DNA of 64,000 nucleotides from Comamonas thiooxydans (GCF_002157685.2 NZ_AP026738.1:1674001-1738000), one strand, 5' to 3'. Counted from the stretch's first letter, positions 26,297 to 37,320 are shown. Translations and numbers: made by a program. Notes: generated by a model not told the origin, from the sequence alone.

Positions 26297-29200
26297 CTAA
26301 GTAGGTTTAACTGTCAGATCATGATATCCATAAATCTGGTTATTAGATTTTGCTATCTCACGCCAACCTCTATCTAATGTAAATGTTCTGGCTTGACCGG
26401 CGGGGTTTTGAATTTTGAGCACACACGCCTGTGCTGGATTGCTTGCGTGTTCGACCACGTACAACCAGTAAGCTTTTCCCTTTTCACGCGCGCAGTTGAA
26501 TTGTGTGTGTGACAGACCTACAGGACGATCTGCCATGGTGCCCATCATCGATTTCACTTCGATCCACCGAATTAACCTGCCACTGCTGTCGGCTTCGAAG
26601 AGGTCAAAACCAGGGTTGCCTTTTGATGTGCGTTGTAGCGTCGGTTCCAGCTCGATGATCAACGTGATGGCCTGTTCCTCAACTTGCATTCGCGTTGCTT
26701 GGTTGAGGCCATCTGGATCGGCATCATCATCGTTCGGGTGGATTCCGACGTAGGAAATGAATGGCCTGCTACCAGCCGAGCCAGGCGGCCTCGATCTCTG
26801 TCCACCACCACTGGTTCCGCCACCACCGGCCCGACCGCCATTGCCCACGCCGTCGCAGCCATCGGGATCAGGTGTGCCGGGCAGGATATCCTGCATGTCG
26901 TCGCCGTACAAATCTTTCGCGCCGTCATACACATCGCCGTTGGATGGCTCGTCGGCCTCCGGTTCGAGGGCTGTCGATGGCTCGGGATCCAGTGTTGGAC
27001 TGGCGCTCAACCGGGATGCCAGCTCGGCAACGATAGCGGGGTCTCTTCGCCGTAGATCGAGAATCGCTGGATCGATGCCTGCCTCTTTGGCCAGTTGGTC
27101 GATGATCGGCGGTTTGAAGGCGATCTTGGTCAACAGGAAGGGGTTGGGCTTCCAGCCAAGGAGATCGAACACCACGAGCCCTGGCGGTACAAGCTCGCCG
27201 TCGGCGTTCGGCAGCCAGGCGTCCTCATTGAGCGTCCGGATGAAACTGGCGTCGAATCGTGCGGTCTTTGTCTCGTGGGAATAGCCCCATTTGTAGGAGC
27301 CGTAGAAGGCGGCAGTGCCACGGGCCTCGAGGTCAGCCAGCGCCTCCCACAGCACCTTCACTCTGGCGGCAGCATCCTCGGGTTTTAGTGTTGGCAAAAA
27401 CTCCAGCAGCTGCGTCAGACCGCGAAGAGTGAAGTCTTCTGGCTGGCTTTCCCAGCTCGCACGTTCAAGTCCTGCTTCTCTGCGAATCTGCGCCTTTTCC
27501 GAATACCCCAAACCCGACGGCGTTGCTTGCGGCATGAGGTAGCGGCTCGCGCCACACGACACCAGCAGGTCACGGATATCCTCACCGCGCAGGCAGTCGT
27601 ATTCGTTGTCAACGATCAGAATGTCGGGAACACCAGCGAAGAGCTGCGGCAGGCGGTCGGTGGCGATGTAGATGTCGCCGGGCTTGGCGACGTAGGCTTT
27701 GCCATCGCCTGTGTCGACCACCATCACGAAGTTGGTGTCGCGCAGGGCTGAACGGAGCTTCTCCTTCTGCGCTGTCGAGTCGGTGCTGAAAGCAGCACGG
27801 ATGCGCTCGATGTCGACAGCGTAGGCATCCTCGGCCATGTCCACTTCGTCTTGTCGGTACTTCGGCAGGACGTTCTGAATGACGTCATCTACTGGATCGG
27901 GCTCAGTGATTTTCAGGGAGCTTAGAAAAGCGAGAGCCTCTGATGTCGCGCACACTGCACGACGCACTGTCGGGAAACCGGTTGCAATGGCACTGGGCAA
28001 GAAGGCCTTCGCTTCGCCGTTCTCATGCGCAACGATGTAAGTTCCATCATCAAGACGGATGAGAGGAACAGTGTCAAGATGGGGGCGCACGGTCTTCCCT
28101 TGACCATTCAGGAACTCATAGAGTCGCAACACCCACTCGTCTGGCTGTGCTTCGAGGAATGGCTTGGTCAAGTTTGGCACCAATTTCTCTGGTCTGATCT
28201 CGGAAACGTTGAGTTCGTCCATCAGGTACTGGCGAATCTCGGGTGCCTTGTCCTGCGTGATGTCGCCAGACAACCAAGCGGCGACCTCCGAACCGAACAG
28301 CGCCGCAGCTTGTTCCGGACTGAACAGCTCGCGCAACTCTTGCGTTCGCGCCAGCTTTGCTTGTTGGGCAGTGACATGCCCGTCGTCGAAGGTCGGAAGC
28401 AGTTCCTCGTCCTGAAACGCCTGCCGGACGGCATCAAACATCGGCACAAACCGTGAATTCTCTGGGAATTTCCGCGGTCAAGTGGTAGGCAGCGCAGCGC
28501 AGCGACATCCAGCATTGCGTTGTCCCGCATCCATCGCATCGCATCCACCAGCAGGCCAGACGTTTCCATGACCAGATGCTGGTTCCACGGCTCGCCGGGC
28601 GGGATGTTGTCGCGGCTTGGCGTGGTGCGGTACGGCCCCTGCACGAGAAAGCCAAGGTGGCTCTCAATCACCGTCGGGAAGAACACTACCAGCGGCGACT
28701 TGGCCAGCGGCTGCACAGCCCAGCGACCCAGAACGTCCCTTACCGCAACCAGTGAGAAGGCAATTTCCACCCGTCCGACCTTGTTACCCTCGGCAGAAAA
28801 CACGTCGCGGTGAAACACCAGCCAGTTCTGATCGACTTCCGGCCGATCATCCTCTTTACCGATGACTGTGACGCGCTGGACATTGGGCCCGAGCGATTCG
28901 GGGGTGTTGCGTAGATAGAATCCGGACGCGCCGCCCTCGACGCTCCAGCTGATTTCGTCAATATGGCGCAGGAACAGCAACGCGCCCGGGCCCAAGTGGC
29001 GGAACCCTGCCGTAATATCCTGCGCTGCGCTCGAGTCCTCCGGCTTCAGGGGCAGGATGATCTGCGTCTCGTCTGCCGCGCGCGCCGAACGCGCCAACCG
29101 CTTCGGGAAGACGTAGTTCTCGATGGCGAAATTCTCCTCGCCAGAGTGAATCTCCGGAAGTTCGGTGACTGTGTAGACGGATTTGAAGCCGAGGCCGAAA

Positions 29201-29547
29201 CGACCGATAGAGGACTCGTTCTTGGTGCTCTCGGCGATGTCGCAGACGCTTCGGACGTCAGCCTCGTCGAACGGCTTGCCGAAATGTGAGAGCGTCAGGC
29301 GGGTCGGGTTCAGGATGAACGCAGCCTTGCGTGATCCGTGCCACTCACCACGCCGACCGAGCGCATCCTCTGCGTTTTGCAGCAATTCGAAGATGAAGTG
29401 CGTGCGGTCGTCGTACAGTCCAGCAGCCAGCTGGCCGGACTTCTGAGCGCCTTTAGTGCCGTAGCTCTCCCGGTTCTCCTCGCAAATTGCCTCGTAGTTC
29501 GATGCCACGCCCACTCCCTCTTGGTCAGGCTCCGATTTGGATGCCAA
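26297..29547 (-). pseudogene. Sacsin/HSP90-type ATPase-DUF3883 gene, split by a one-base frameshift
   Basis: Two overlapping frames together encode one protein of about 1083 residues. The upstream part (29547 to about 28470) is a GHKL ATPase of the sacsin type: FIFELLQNAEDALG (Asn box), IGRFGLGFKSVYTVTE (G box) and later GFLVQGPYRTTPSRDNI. The downstream part (about 28467 to 26297) continues without loss, and ends in a DUF3883 domain: NPGFDLFEADSSGRLIRWIE VKS. The reading frames join if one T is restored near 28467, giving DRGNFPENSRFVPMFDAV. The gene is divergent from the restriction operon 86 bp away and probably part of the same system. The frameshift may be real or a sequence error. Confidence 0.75.
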
Positions 29548-29632
29548 GTTTGTTCAAGTCTGCACAATCGTGAAAGATTATGACAAGATGTGGCGGTAAA
29601 CCAAGCACAGCACAGATCACATAGGAAAGCCG

Positions 29633-29845
29633 ATGAGCGACCAACCGGACGAGATCCTCACGATTGATGAGGTAGCTGCCTACCTGAAGGCAGGCAAGCG
29701 CACGGTCTATCGCTTGGCCGCCAGCGGCAAGCTCCCGGCGTTCAAGCTCGGCGGCACGTGGCGTTTCCGTCGCGGTGAGTTGGATCAGTGGATCGCCAGC
29801 CGCATCGGCAAGGCGATGGTGGATGACGACAAGGGGGTGGAGTGA
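29633..29845 (+). CDS. Helix-turn-helix (excisionase-family) DNA-binding protein
   Basis: 70 residues, almost entirely one domain of the excisionase/MerR-like HTH_17 family: ILTIDEVAAYLKAGKRTVYR then LAASGKLPAFKLGGTWRFRR and GELDQWIASR. GGAAAG precedes the ATG. The last four bases overlap the GTG start of the helicase gene. Proteins of this size commonly act as small regulators or specificity factors in restriction-type operons, so control of the divergent promoters at 29548-29632 is plausible. Confidence 0.85.
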   Translation: MSDQPDEILTIDEVAAYLKAGKRTVYRLAASGKLPAFKLGGTWRFRRGELDQWIASRIGKAMVDDDKGVE

Positions 29846-32757
29846 CCCTCAGTTCCGTCACCCTCCAGTCCAAGGCCAACCCCCAGCAGCTCGAAGCTAT
29901 TTTGGCCACCGACGGCCCGGTGCTCATCATCGCGGGCCCCGGCTCTGGCAAGACCTTCACGCTGGTCGAGCGCATCGTCTACCTCATCACGCGTAAGGGC
30001 GTCGCGCCGGAGTCGCTGCTGGTCGTCACCTTCACCGACAAGGCCGCGCGCGAGCTGACTACGCGCATCTCCAACCGTCTGACCGAGCTGAGCATCCAGT
30101 TCAATCTGAACGAGATGTACCTCGGTACCTTCCACTCTATCTGCCTGCGGCTCTTGGAGGATTACCGCGAGTTCACCCGACTCAAGCGCAGCTTCACGCT
30201 GTTCGACCAGTTTGACCAGCAGTACTTCCTTTATCAGCACATCAAGGACTTCCGCGAACTGCCCGACGCACGGCTCGTCATGGGCGATGACCAGACGGGT
30301 CGCTGGGCGCAGTCGGAGAACCTGCTCAAATGGCTCAACAAGGTCAGCGAGGAGGCGCTCGATGCGACCACGCTGGCGGCGGCCCCGGAGCCGGAAATCC
30401 GGGCCCTGGCCACATGCTTTGCCAAATACCAGGAGCTGCTGCACGAGCACAACTCGCTGGACTTTTCCGGCATCCAGTACGAGGCCCTGCAACTGCTGGA
30501 AAAGCGCCCCGAGGTGCTGGGGCAACTGCGCGAAAAGCTCACTCACCTGATGGTGGACGAGTACCAGGACACCAACACCATTCAGGAGCGCATCCTCCTG
30601 CTGTTAGCGGGAGAGCGCCGCAATCTGTGCGTGGTGGGCGACGATGACCAGGGCTTGTACCGCTTTCGCGGCGCCACTATCCGCAACATTCTGGAGTTCC
30701 CGACGCTGTTCGACGACGGCCAGTGCAAGCAAGTCAAGCTCACCGTCAATTACCGCTCGCACCCGGACATCATCCGTTTCTACAACGAGTGGATGAAGGA
30801 GCAAGTCTGGGACGACGGCACGCGCGTGTTCCGCTTCGCCAAGCAGATCGTGCCGCGCGAGGACGACTTTCCGGACTTGCCCACTGCCGTGCGGCTGGCA
30901 GCCAGCGATGACAAGGACGACACCACCAACTGGCATGCCGAGGTTCTGGCCTTTCTCAACGGGTTGAAGGACTCCGGCCAGCTTGCGGACTGGAATCAGG
31001 TCGCCTTCTTATTCCGCTCGGTCAAGAACGACAAGGTGGTAGCGCTGGCCCGCTTTCTCGAAGCGCAGGGGGTACCGGTGTTCTCGCCCCGCTCGAACAT
31101 GTTCTTCGATCGCGAGGAAATCCGCCTGATGATCGGCGCGCTGATCTTCCTGTTCCCGCAGTTTCCCAAGGTGCGGGCGTGGGTGGAAGGCATCACGCTG
31201 CCAATCTGGGTCTACTACGACCACCAGTGCTTCAAGCCCTTCATCGACGAGCTGCGCAAGCCGGAGAACAAGCCGCTGCTCGACTGGGCACGCCCCCTGG
31301 CCAAGCGCCATGCGGTGCTGGCGCAGAACACTGACTACGCCTTCTCCGGCCTGTTCTATCAACTGCTGCAATTCCCGCTGTTCTCGCGCTTTCTCACCGA
31401 GGAGGCCGTGCAAGGCGTGGACAAGGGGCGCGCGGCGCGCAACCTTGGCACGTTCTCCAAGCTGCTGACCAAGTTCGAGTACCTGCACTACGTCAGCGTG
31501 CTTAACCCCGAGTGGCTGGAAAAGAACCTGCGCGACCTGTTCAACCAGTTCATGCGCTTCCTCGTCGATGGCGGCATCGGCGAGTACGAGGACGAATCCG
31601 AGTACGCACCCAAGGGCTGCGTCTCGTTTCTGACCGTACACCAGTCCAAAGGGCTGGAGTTTCCGGTGGTGGTGTGTGGCTCGCTGGAGGCGGTGCCGCG
31701 CAAGCAGTACAGCGCGTTGGACGTGCTGCTGGAGGACGGCGGCTACCTTTCCAAGGAACGCTTCGAGCCGCTCGACCACATCAAGAATTTCGACTTCTGG
31801 CGGCTGTTTTACACCGCCTTCTCGCGCGCCCAGAACCTGCTGGTGCTGGCCGCGCAGGAGAAGCAGGGGCGCGGCAAATCGCCGTCCAAATACTTCGAGC
31901 GCCTGTTCTACGAGCTTCCGAGCTGGCGCGATATTGATCTGTCGGCGTTGACCTTCGAGGCCGTGAAACAGATCAACCTCAAGCGCGAGTACTCCTTCAC
32001 CTCACACATCACCGTGTTCGAGAACTGCGCCGAGCAGTACCGCTTCTTCAAGGAGCTGGAGTTCGCGCCCATCCGCGAAAGCCCGATGCTGTTCGGTACT
32101 CTGGTGCACCAGACCATCGAAGACATCCACAAGACCGTGCTGCGCGGCGAGGAAGGCTCCATTACCCTGGACGGCATCAAGGGCTGGTTCTCGGCCAACT
32201 ACACCATGCTCTCGAAGAAGGAGCGCGTCTATCTCGCATCCTCCTCGCAGCAGGCGGCGCTGCAGCATGTACTGCGCTACTACGAGCGGGAAAACGGCAA
32301 CTGGGATCGTCTCAAGGAAGCCGAAGTTGAGATTTCGCTTATCAAACCGCAGTACATTCTGAAGGGCAGCGTAGACTTGATACGGGGCGAGCACGATACG
32401 GTCGAGATCATCGACTTCAAGTCGGAGAAGAAGCCTGACATGGAGAAAGATCGAGAGCGCTTGCGCCAGTACCAGCATCAGTTAGAGGTGTACGCTCACC
32501 TTGTTGAAGGGCGTACTGGCCAAAAAGTCAGCCGCATGCACCTGTACTACACAGGCGAAGATGGCGGTAACCCTTATGTGTCATTCACCAAGGACGAACG
32601 CGCTATCGGCAAGACCATCGCGCGTTTCGACGACATCGTCGCACGCATCGAACAGCAGGACTATGCTATCGCAGCACGCCCGACCAAGCTGTGCCTGAGC
32701 TGTGATATCCGTGCTTACTGCGATAACAAGAATTGGAAATTCAGGAAAAACAACTGA
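29842..32757 (+). CDS. UvrD/Rep-type helicase with C-terminal Cas4-like nuclease domain
   Basis: 971 residues. Superfamily 1 helicase motifs: IAGPGSGKTFTLVERI (I), VTFTDKAARELTTRI (Ia), LMVDEYQDTN (II), VVGDDDQGLYRFRGA (III), VNYRS (IV), FLTVHQSKGLEFPVV (V), LFYTAFSRAQNLLVL (VI). The C-terminal 270 residues are a PD-(D/E)XK domain: LFGTLVHQTIEDIHKTVL, TVEIIDFKSEKK and RQYQHQLEVYAHLV. An iron-sulphur pattern is present (CAEQYRF early, CLSCDIRAYC at the end), as in AddB and Cas4. The GTG start overlaps the HTH gene and the stop overlaps the methylase start, so it belongs to the restriction operon. Confidence 0.88.
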   Translation: MTLSSVTLQSKANPQQLEAILATDGPVLIIAGPGSGKTFTLVERIVYLITRKGVAPESLLVVTFTDKAARELTTRISNRLTELSIQFNLNEMYLGTFHSICLRLLEDYREFTRLKRSFTLFDQFDQQYFLYQHIKDFRELPDARLVMGDDQTGRWAQSENLLKWLNKVSEEALDATTLAAAPEPEIRALATCFAKYQELLHEHNSLDFSGIQYEALQLLEKRPEVLGQLREKLTHLMVDEYQDTNTIQERILLLLAGERRNLCVVGDDDQGLYRFRGATIRNILEFPTLFDDGQCKQVKLTVNYRSHPDIIRFYNEWMKEQVWDDGTRVFRFAKQIVPREDDFPDLPTAVRLAASDDKDDTTNWHAEVLAFLNGLKDSGQLADWNQVAFLFRSVKNDKVVALARFLEAQGVPVFSPRSNMFFDREEIRLMIGALIFLFPQFPKVRAWVEGITLPIWVYYDHQCFKPFIDELRKPENKPLLDWARPLAKRHAVLAQNTDYAFSGLFYQLLQFPLFSRFLTEEAVQGVDKGRAARNLGTFSKLLTKFEYLHYVSVLNPEWLEKNLRDLFNQFMRFLVDGGIGEYEDESEYAPKGCVSFLTVHQSKGLEFPVVVCGSLEAVPRKQYSALDVLLEDGGYLSKERFEPLDHIKNFDFWRLFYTAFSRAQNLLVLAAQEKQGRGKSPSKYFERLFYELPSWRDIDLSALTFEAVKQINLKREYSFTSHITVFENCAEQYRFFKELEFAPIRESPMLFGTLVHQTIEDIHKTVLRGEEGSITLDGIKGWFSANYTMLSKKERVYLASSSQQAALQHVLRYYERENGNWDRLKEAEVEISLIKPQYILKGSVDLIRGEHDTVEIIDFKSEKKPDMEKDRERLRQYQHQLEVYAHLVEGRTGQKVSRMHLYYTGEDGGNPYVSFTKDERAIGKTIARFDDIVARIEQQDYAIAARPTKLCLSCDIRAYCDNKNWKFRKNN

Positions 32758-34613
32758 TGAGCAAGAAAACACCTGCGCAGGAAAGCCTGCAACTGGCCAC
32801 ACCCGATGGCGGTACTACCAATGTTGAGAAATACGAGTTCGAGCCGATCAAGGGCTACCCGATGCTCAATTGGCGTGGCAAGCGCCCATTCACCTCGACG
32901 CAGTACTACCCGGCTCAGTTGAAGGAAGTTCACGGAGAGGAGGCGGACGGCTGGCGCAACAAGATTTTCTGGGGCGACAACCTTCAGGTAATGAGCCATT
33001 TGCTAAAGCAATTTCGGGGCAAGGTGGATTTGATCTATATCGACCCACCATTTGACTCAGGTGCTGATTACAAGAAAAAGGTTCAACTTGGCGGGAAGTC
33101 TGCGACTACGGACCAGCCTGTTTTTGAAGAAAAGCAATACACCGACTTATGGTCGAATGATGAATATTTGCAGTTCATGTTCGAACGACTTGTTCTTATG
33201 CGTGAGCTGCTGTCGAAGACCGGGAGCATCTATGTTCACTGTGACTCACATAAATCGCATCATCTCCGATGCATCATGGAAGAGGTGTTCGGTCAGGAAC
33301 ACTTCTTAAACGACGTGGTTTGGTGCTATTCAGATGCTGCGAATAGCAAAAAATACTGGAACACTAAGCACGATACTATCTTGTTCTTTAAGAAATCGGA
33401 GGAGTGGACGTTTAACTATGAAGCAGTACTACGGCCTCATACTGAGGAGAACATTAAGAAGTATCGATATGAGGACGAAAATGGTCGCTATAGGTTATTT
33501 GGTAAGAACGTAGCAGGAAGCCCGATTCAGTGGCATAGGGATGTAAGTCCTGAATGGGAGAAAACCAATCCTGAGCTTGTCTTTAGGCACTACCTCAAAG
33601 ATGGCAGTCTCCCATTGGACTGGTGGAATATAAATCCGGTGAATCAGGCTGCAAAAGAGCGGACGGGCTATCCAACACAAAAACCAGAAGAGCTGTTGGA
33701 GCGCATTCTCCTTGCTAGTTCCAAGCCGGGTGACATCGTCTTTGATTGCTTCATGGGGTCAGGAACCGCTCAGGCTGTGGCAATGAAACTCGGACGCCGT
33801 TTCATCGGTGCGGACATCAATCTAGGTGCGATACAAACAACCACTAAGCGCCTTCTCGGCGTTGCTGATGGCTTGCGCCAGAAAGACTTAGATGGCAAGA
33901 GCCAGTACTTCACTGGCTTCGAACTACATAACGTTAACCACTACGATGTGTTCCGCAACCCTGTTCAAGCGAAAGAATTGTTGATAGAGGCGCTGGAAGT
34001 GCAGAAGCTGGAGTTCAGTACCGTATTTGACGGCGAGAAGGACGGGCGCATGGTCAAAATCATGCCCGTCAACCGCATCGCTACGCGTGCCGATCTGAAC
34101 GAGCTGATCGCGGGCTTTGATTACAGGGCGTGGGAGCACAAGCAGAATGAGTCCCCAAACCGTCCGGTCGAGAAGATTACACTCGTCTGCATGGGCCATG
34201 AGCCGGATTTGGCTGCTCAACTAGAGCTAGCCGCTAAGCCCTTTAGGATCGACGTTGAGGTAGTGGATATTCTGCGTGACAAGGCTGATCTGGAGTTCAA
34301 GCGCGACTCGCAGGCGAAGATCTCTATTAAGAGCGCTGAACTGGTTATCGAGAAGTTCTACCCGATGAACCTGCTGCAAAAGCTCTCGCTTCAAAAGGAG
34401 TCGGTCGAAGACTGGAAGGAGCTTGTCGAGTCGGTATTGATCGACTGGAACTACGACGGTGCAGTGCTGCAACCGATGGTAGTAGACATCCCCGGCAAGA
34501 ACGACCTAGTCAAGGGCGAATACACTGTGCCCCAGGATGCGGGTACCATCCGCGTGAAGATTACCGACCTGCTTTCGGAATCTTGGGAAGGGAGCGTGAG
34601 CTATGGCGACTAA
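32757..34613 (+). CDS. Type III-like DNA adenine methyltransferase (Mod)
   Basis: 618-residue beta-class N6-adenine methylase. The catalytic DPPF motif comes first (VDLIYIDPPFDSGADYKK, about residue 100) and the AdoMet motif later (GDIVFDCFMGSGTAQAVAMK). TRD-like sequence lies between and C-terminal to them. Its ATG overlaps the helicase stop (TGATG). As the modification subunit of a type III-type system it should decide the recognition site and protect host DNA. The C-terminal 200 residues (from about FSTVFDGEKDGRMVKIMPVN) are longer than a minimal Mod and may couple to the other subunits. Confidence 0.88.
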   Translation: MSKKTPAQESLQLATPDGGTTNVEKYEFEPIKGYPMLNWRGKRPFTSTQYYPAQLKEVHGEEADGWRNKIFWGDNLQVMSHLLKQFRGKVDLIYIDPPFDSGADYKKKVQLGGKSATTDQPVFEEKQYTDLWSNDEYLQFMFERLVLMRELLSKTGSIYVHCDSHKSHHLRCIMEEVFGQEHFLNDVVWCYSDAANSKKYWNTKHDTILFFKKSEEWTFNYEAVLRPHTEENIKKYRYEDENGRYRLFGKNVAGSPIQWHRDVSPEWEKTNPELVFRHYLKDGSLPLDWWNINPVNQAAKERTGYPTQKPEELLERILLASSKPGDIVFDCFMGSGTAQAVAMKLGRRFIGADINLGAIQTTTKRLLGVADGLRQKDLDGKSQYFTGFELHNVNHYDVFRNPVQAKELLIEALEVQKLEFSTVFDGEKDGRMVKIMPVNRIATRADLNELIAGFDYRAWEHKQNESPNRPVEKITLVCMGHEPDLAAQLELAAKPFRIDVEVVDILRDKADLEFKRDSQAKISIKSAELVIEKFYPMNLLQKLSLQKESVEDWKELVESVLIDWNYDGAVLQPMVVDIPGKNDLVKGEYTVPQDAGTIRVKITDLLSESWEGSVSYGD

Positions 34614-37320
34614 GCGCGCAGCCGCCAAAGCCAGTGGCAAGGGGGCGAGCAGCGCCAGCGCGTCGCTGGACTTTGCCTTCTTTCGCTTTCTGTGGCAATT
34701 CCACAAGGACAATCGGGGAAAGCTGCGCCAGAGTTATCGTGAGCTCACGCGCAAGTACCTCGATTTCAACAACCCGGACAAGAACCCCAAAGCCTTCCTG
34801 CGCCAGCCGCAGTTTGAGGCGCTGGAAACCTACGTTTTCCTCAAGGAGTTTCTTGATAACGCCAAGGTCGAGGAGATCTTCAAGGCGTGGTACGAGCGTA
34901 GCGGGAAGTTCGAAGGCCGCAAGTTCGGCTCTTTCCTCGGTAATGCCGGGCAGGAGATGTTCCAGTTTGGTGAGTCCGATGAGCTGGAGTTGAATTCGTA
35001 CAAGGTGCTGTTCGAGAAGATGCGCAAGAGCTCACGCGCCTATCCGAACTACATCTTTGCGCTAACGATGGGCACCGGCAAAACTATTCTGATGGCTACC
35101 TGCATCTTCTATGAGTTCTTGCTGGCCAACAAATTTCCGAAGGATGCGCACTATTGCCACAACGCACTGGTGTTCGCACCGGATAAGACGGTGCTGCAAT
35201 CGCTCAAGGAAATCGAGTCCTTCGACCTGATGCGCGTGGTGCCACCGGAGTACGTCAATTTCCTGACTACCCATCTGCGTTTCCATTATCTCGAAGAGGC
35301 TGGTACCTCGCTGGACACGCTGGATCGCTCGCGGTTCAACATTGTCGTCTCGAACACGCAGAAGATCATCCTCAAGCGCCAACATAAGGAAAAAACGCCT
35401 GCTGCCAAGTTGTTCGCCTCGAGCGGCGAAACCCTGGCTGCCAACGGCGTTTATGCCGACGCCGCCGACCTCTACAACTTTGACCAGCCAGAGGAAGAAG
35501 GCGAACTGACCACCAACCAGCGCTTCGAGAAGCTGCGTCGTTTGGAACAACTCGGCATCTACGTGGACGAGGCCCACCACGCCTTCGGCAAGGCGCTGGC
35601 CAAGGACATGGGCGTCGGGGCCAAGGAAACGGACACTAGCCTGCGCACTACCATCGACATTCTGGCTGCCAGCCTGAATGCTGCGGGCACGCGCGTAGTG
35701 GCCTGCTACAACTACACTGGCACGCCCTACGTGGGGCGCGAGGTGTTGCCAGAAGTGGTTTACGCCTACGGCCTGAAGGAGGCCATCGACAAGGGCTTCC
35801 TCAAGAAGGTAACACTGCACGGCTACGCCAACACGCGCACCGACGAGTTTGTCGACATTGCCATCGAGAACTTCCTGAAGGAGACGGACGGGCTACGACC
35901 CGAAGGGCTTTCCCCGAAGCTGGCCTTCTTTGCAGCCACCGTGGAGGAGCTGACGGAAGAGCTGAAGCCCGCCGTCGAGCGTGCGCTGCTCAAGCACGGC
36001 ATCCCGACCTCGCGCATCCTGGTGAACGTGGGCGACAGCAAGATCACTACCAACGACGACATCCGCGAATTCAACCGACTCGACACCGAAGGCTCGGAAA
36101 AGCAGTTCATCCTGCTGGTCAACAAGGGCCGCGAAGGCTGGAACTGCCGCTCGCTGTTCGGTGTGGGCCTGTTCCGCGAGCCCAAGTCCAAGGTGTTTGT
36201 GCTGCAAGCCACGATGCGCTGCCTACGCGCCATCGGCGAGGCCCAGCACACGGGCCACGTCTTCCTCTCGGGCGACAACCTCAACACGCTCAACGATGAG
36301 CTGCAGCAGAACTTCCGCATCAGCGCCGACGAGCTGCAGAAAACCGGAAAGGAAAAGGAGCGCGTGGAAGTGCGCGTGGTTGAGCCACCGGTCAAGATCA
36401 AGCTGGTGCGCGTGCGCAAGCTTTTCCAGATGCGCGAGAAGCAGCCCGTACAAGGGCAGGAACTGATACCCGAGCGAGAGAGCAGGGAGAAGTGGAATGA
36501 GCTGGTTGAAAAGTACCGCCTGATCGAAACACAGCAAGACGGGCTGACCGCCGCCGATGCGGCGCGCGCCTCCGACAGCCGTACCTTCGACCTGACCGCC
36601 CGCCGCGAGAAACGAATGTTCTCGCCCATGACGCTGGTTGCCGAAGTGTCTCGCTATCTCAACCGTAGCCCATTGGAGATCGAGGAGCTGCTCGACGCGA
36701 CCAAGGAAGGCACTGGCGAATTGGTGACCATCACCAACGAGTTCAACGAGCTGCTGTACGACGAGATCATCCCACGCCTGTTCCGCTTGCTGTTTGACCT
36801 TGACGAGTACGAGAAGAAAGACGAGTACGAGGTTGATCTGATCAAGATGCCTCCGAACGGCTACTACGAGGTGTCTGCAGCTAAGGACAAGATAGTGCGG
36901 ATGCACGACACGCAAATCAAGGACGAGGAGCGCGCAAAGAGCTTTCACCTCGACACTTATTGCTTCGACTCCGGCTCAGAGAACTGGCTGTTCTGGGATC
37001 TGTTGCGTGAGAAGCGAGTCCGGAAGATCTACTTCACCGGGATGCTGACCCACGGCCAGTCCGATTTTTTCATTCAGTACATCGACCCCGATTCGCGCAC
37101 CGTGCGTAGTTACTACCCGGACTTCATCTTTCAACGCGAAGAACCGGATGGCAGCCTGAAGTACGTGATCGTTGAGGTGAAAGCTGACAATCAAATCGAG
37201 GATGCTGTGGTGCAGGCCAAGAAGGACTTTGCGCAGCAGATTGCGGTGGCCAGCGGGATGGAATACCGCATTCTAAAATCTTCTGATGCAGACAATCGCC
37301 GTTTTCGTGTACTGCTGTAG
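34603..37320 (+). CDS. Type III-like restriction subunit (Res), helicase-nuclease
   Basis: 905 residues. An SF2 helicase core has YIFALTMGTGKTILMATCIF (Walker A), YVDEAHHAFGKAL (DEAH), YNYTGTP (motif III) and LQATMRCLRAIGEAQHTGHV (motif VI region). The C-terminus carries a PD-(D/E)XK endonuclease: SYYPDFIFQREE then YVIVEVKADNQ. It overlaps mod by 11 bases. Together Mod and Res would cut unmodified DNA after ATP-driven sliding. The extra UvrD nuclease and sacsin-type ATPase beside it are not part of textbook type III systems. Confidence 0.88.
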   Translation: MATKRAAAKASGKGASSASASLDFAFFRFLWQFHKDNRGKLRQSYRELTRKYLDFNNPDKNPKAFLRQPQFEALETYVFLKEFLDNAKVEEIFKAWYERSGKFEGRKFGSFLGNAGQEMFQFGESDELELNSYKVLFEKMRKSSRAYPNYIFALTMGTGKTILMATCIFYEFLLANKFPKDAHYCHNALVFAPDKTVLQSLKEIESFDLMRVVPPEYVNFLTTHLRFHYLEEAGTSLDTLDRSRFNIVVSNTQKIILKRQHKEKTPAAKLFASSGETLAANGVYADAADLYNFDQPEEEGELTTNQRFEKLRRLEQLGIYVDEAHHAFGKALAKDMGVGAKETDTSLRTTIDILAASLNAAGTRVVACYNYTGTPYVGREVLPEVVYAYGLKEAIDKGFLKKVTLHGYANTRTDEFVDIAIENFLKETDGLRPEGLSPKLAFFAATVEELTEELKPAVERALLKHGIPTSRILVNVGDSKITTNDDIREFNRLDTEGSEKQFILLVNKGREGWNCRSLFGVGLFREPKSKVFVLQATMRCLRAIGEAQHTGHVFLSGDNLNTLNDELQQNFRISADELQKTGKEKERVEVRVVEPPVKIKLVRVRKLFQMREKQPVQGQELIPERESREKWNELVEKYRLIETQQDGLTAADAARASDSRTFDLTARREKRMFSPMTLVAEVSRYLNRSPLEIEELLDATKEGTGELVTITNEFNELLYDEIIPRLFRLLFDLDEYEKKDEYEVDLIKMPPNGYYEVSAAKDKIVRMHDTQIKDEERAKSFHLDTYCFDSGSENWLFWDLLREKRVRKIYFTGMLTHGQSDFFIQYIDPDSRTVRSYYPDFIFQREEPDGSLKYVIVEVKADNQIEDAVVQAKKDFAQQIAVASGMEYRILKSSDADNRRFRVLL

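Noticed and set aside
29785..31779. Minus-strand frames opposite the UvrD gene (29785-30546 and 31009-31779)
   Set aside because: The codon pattern belongs to the helicase on the plus strand; the products are low-complexity mirror sequences.
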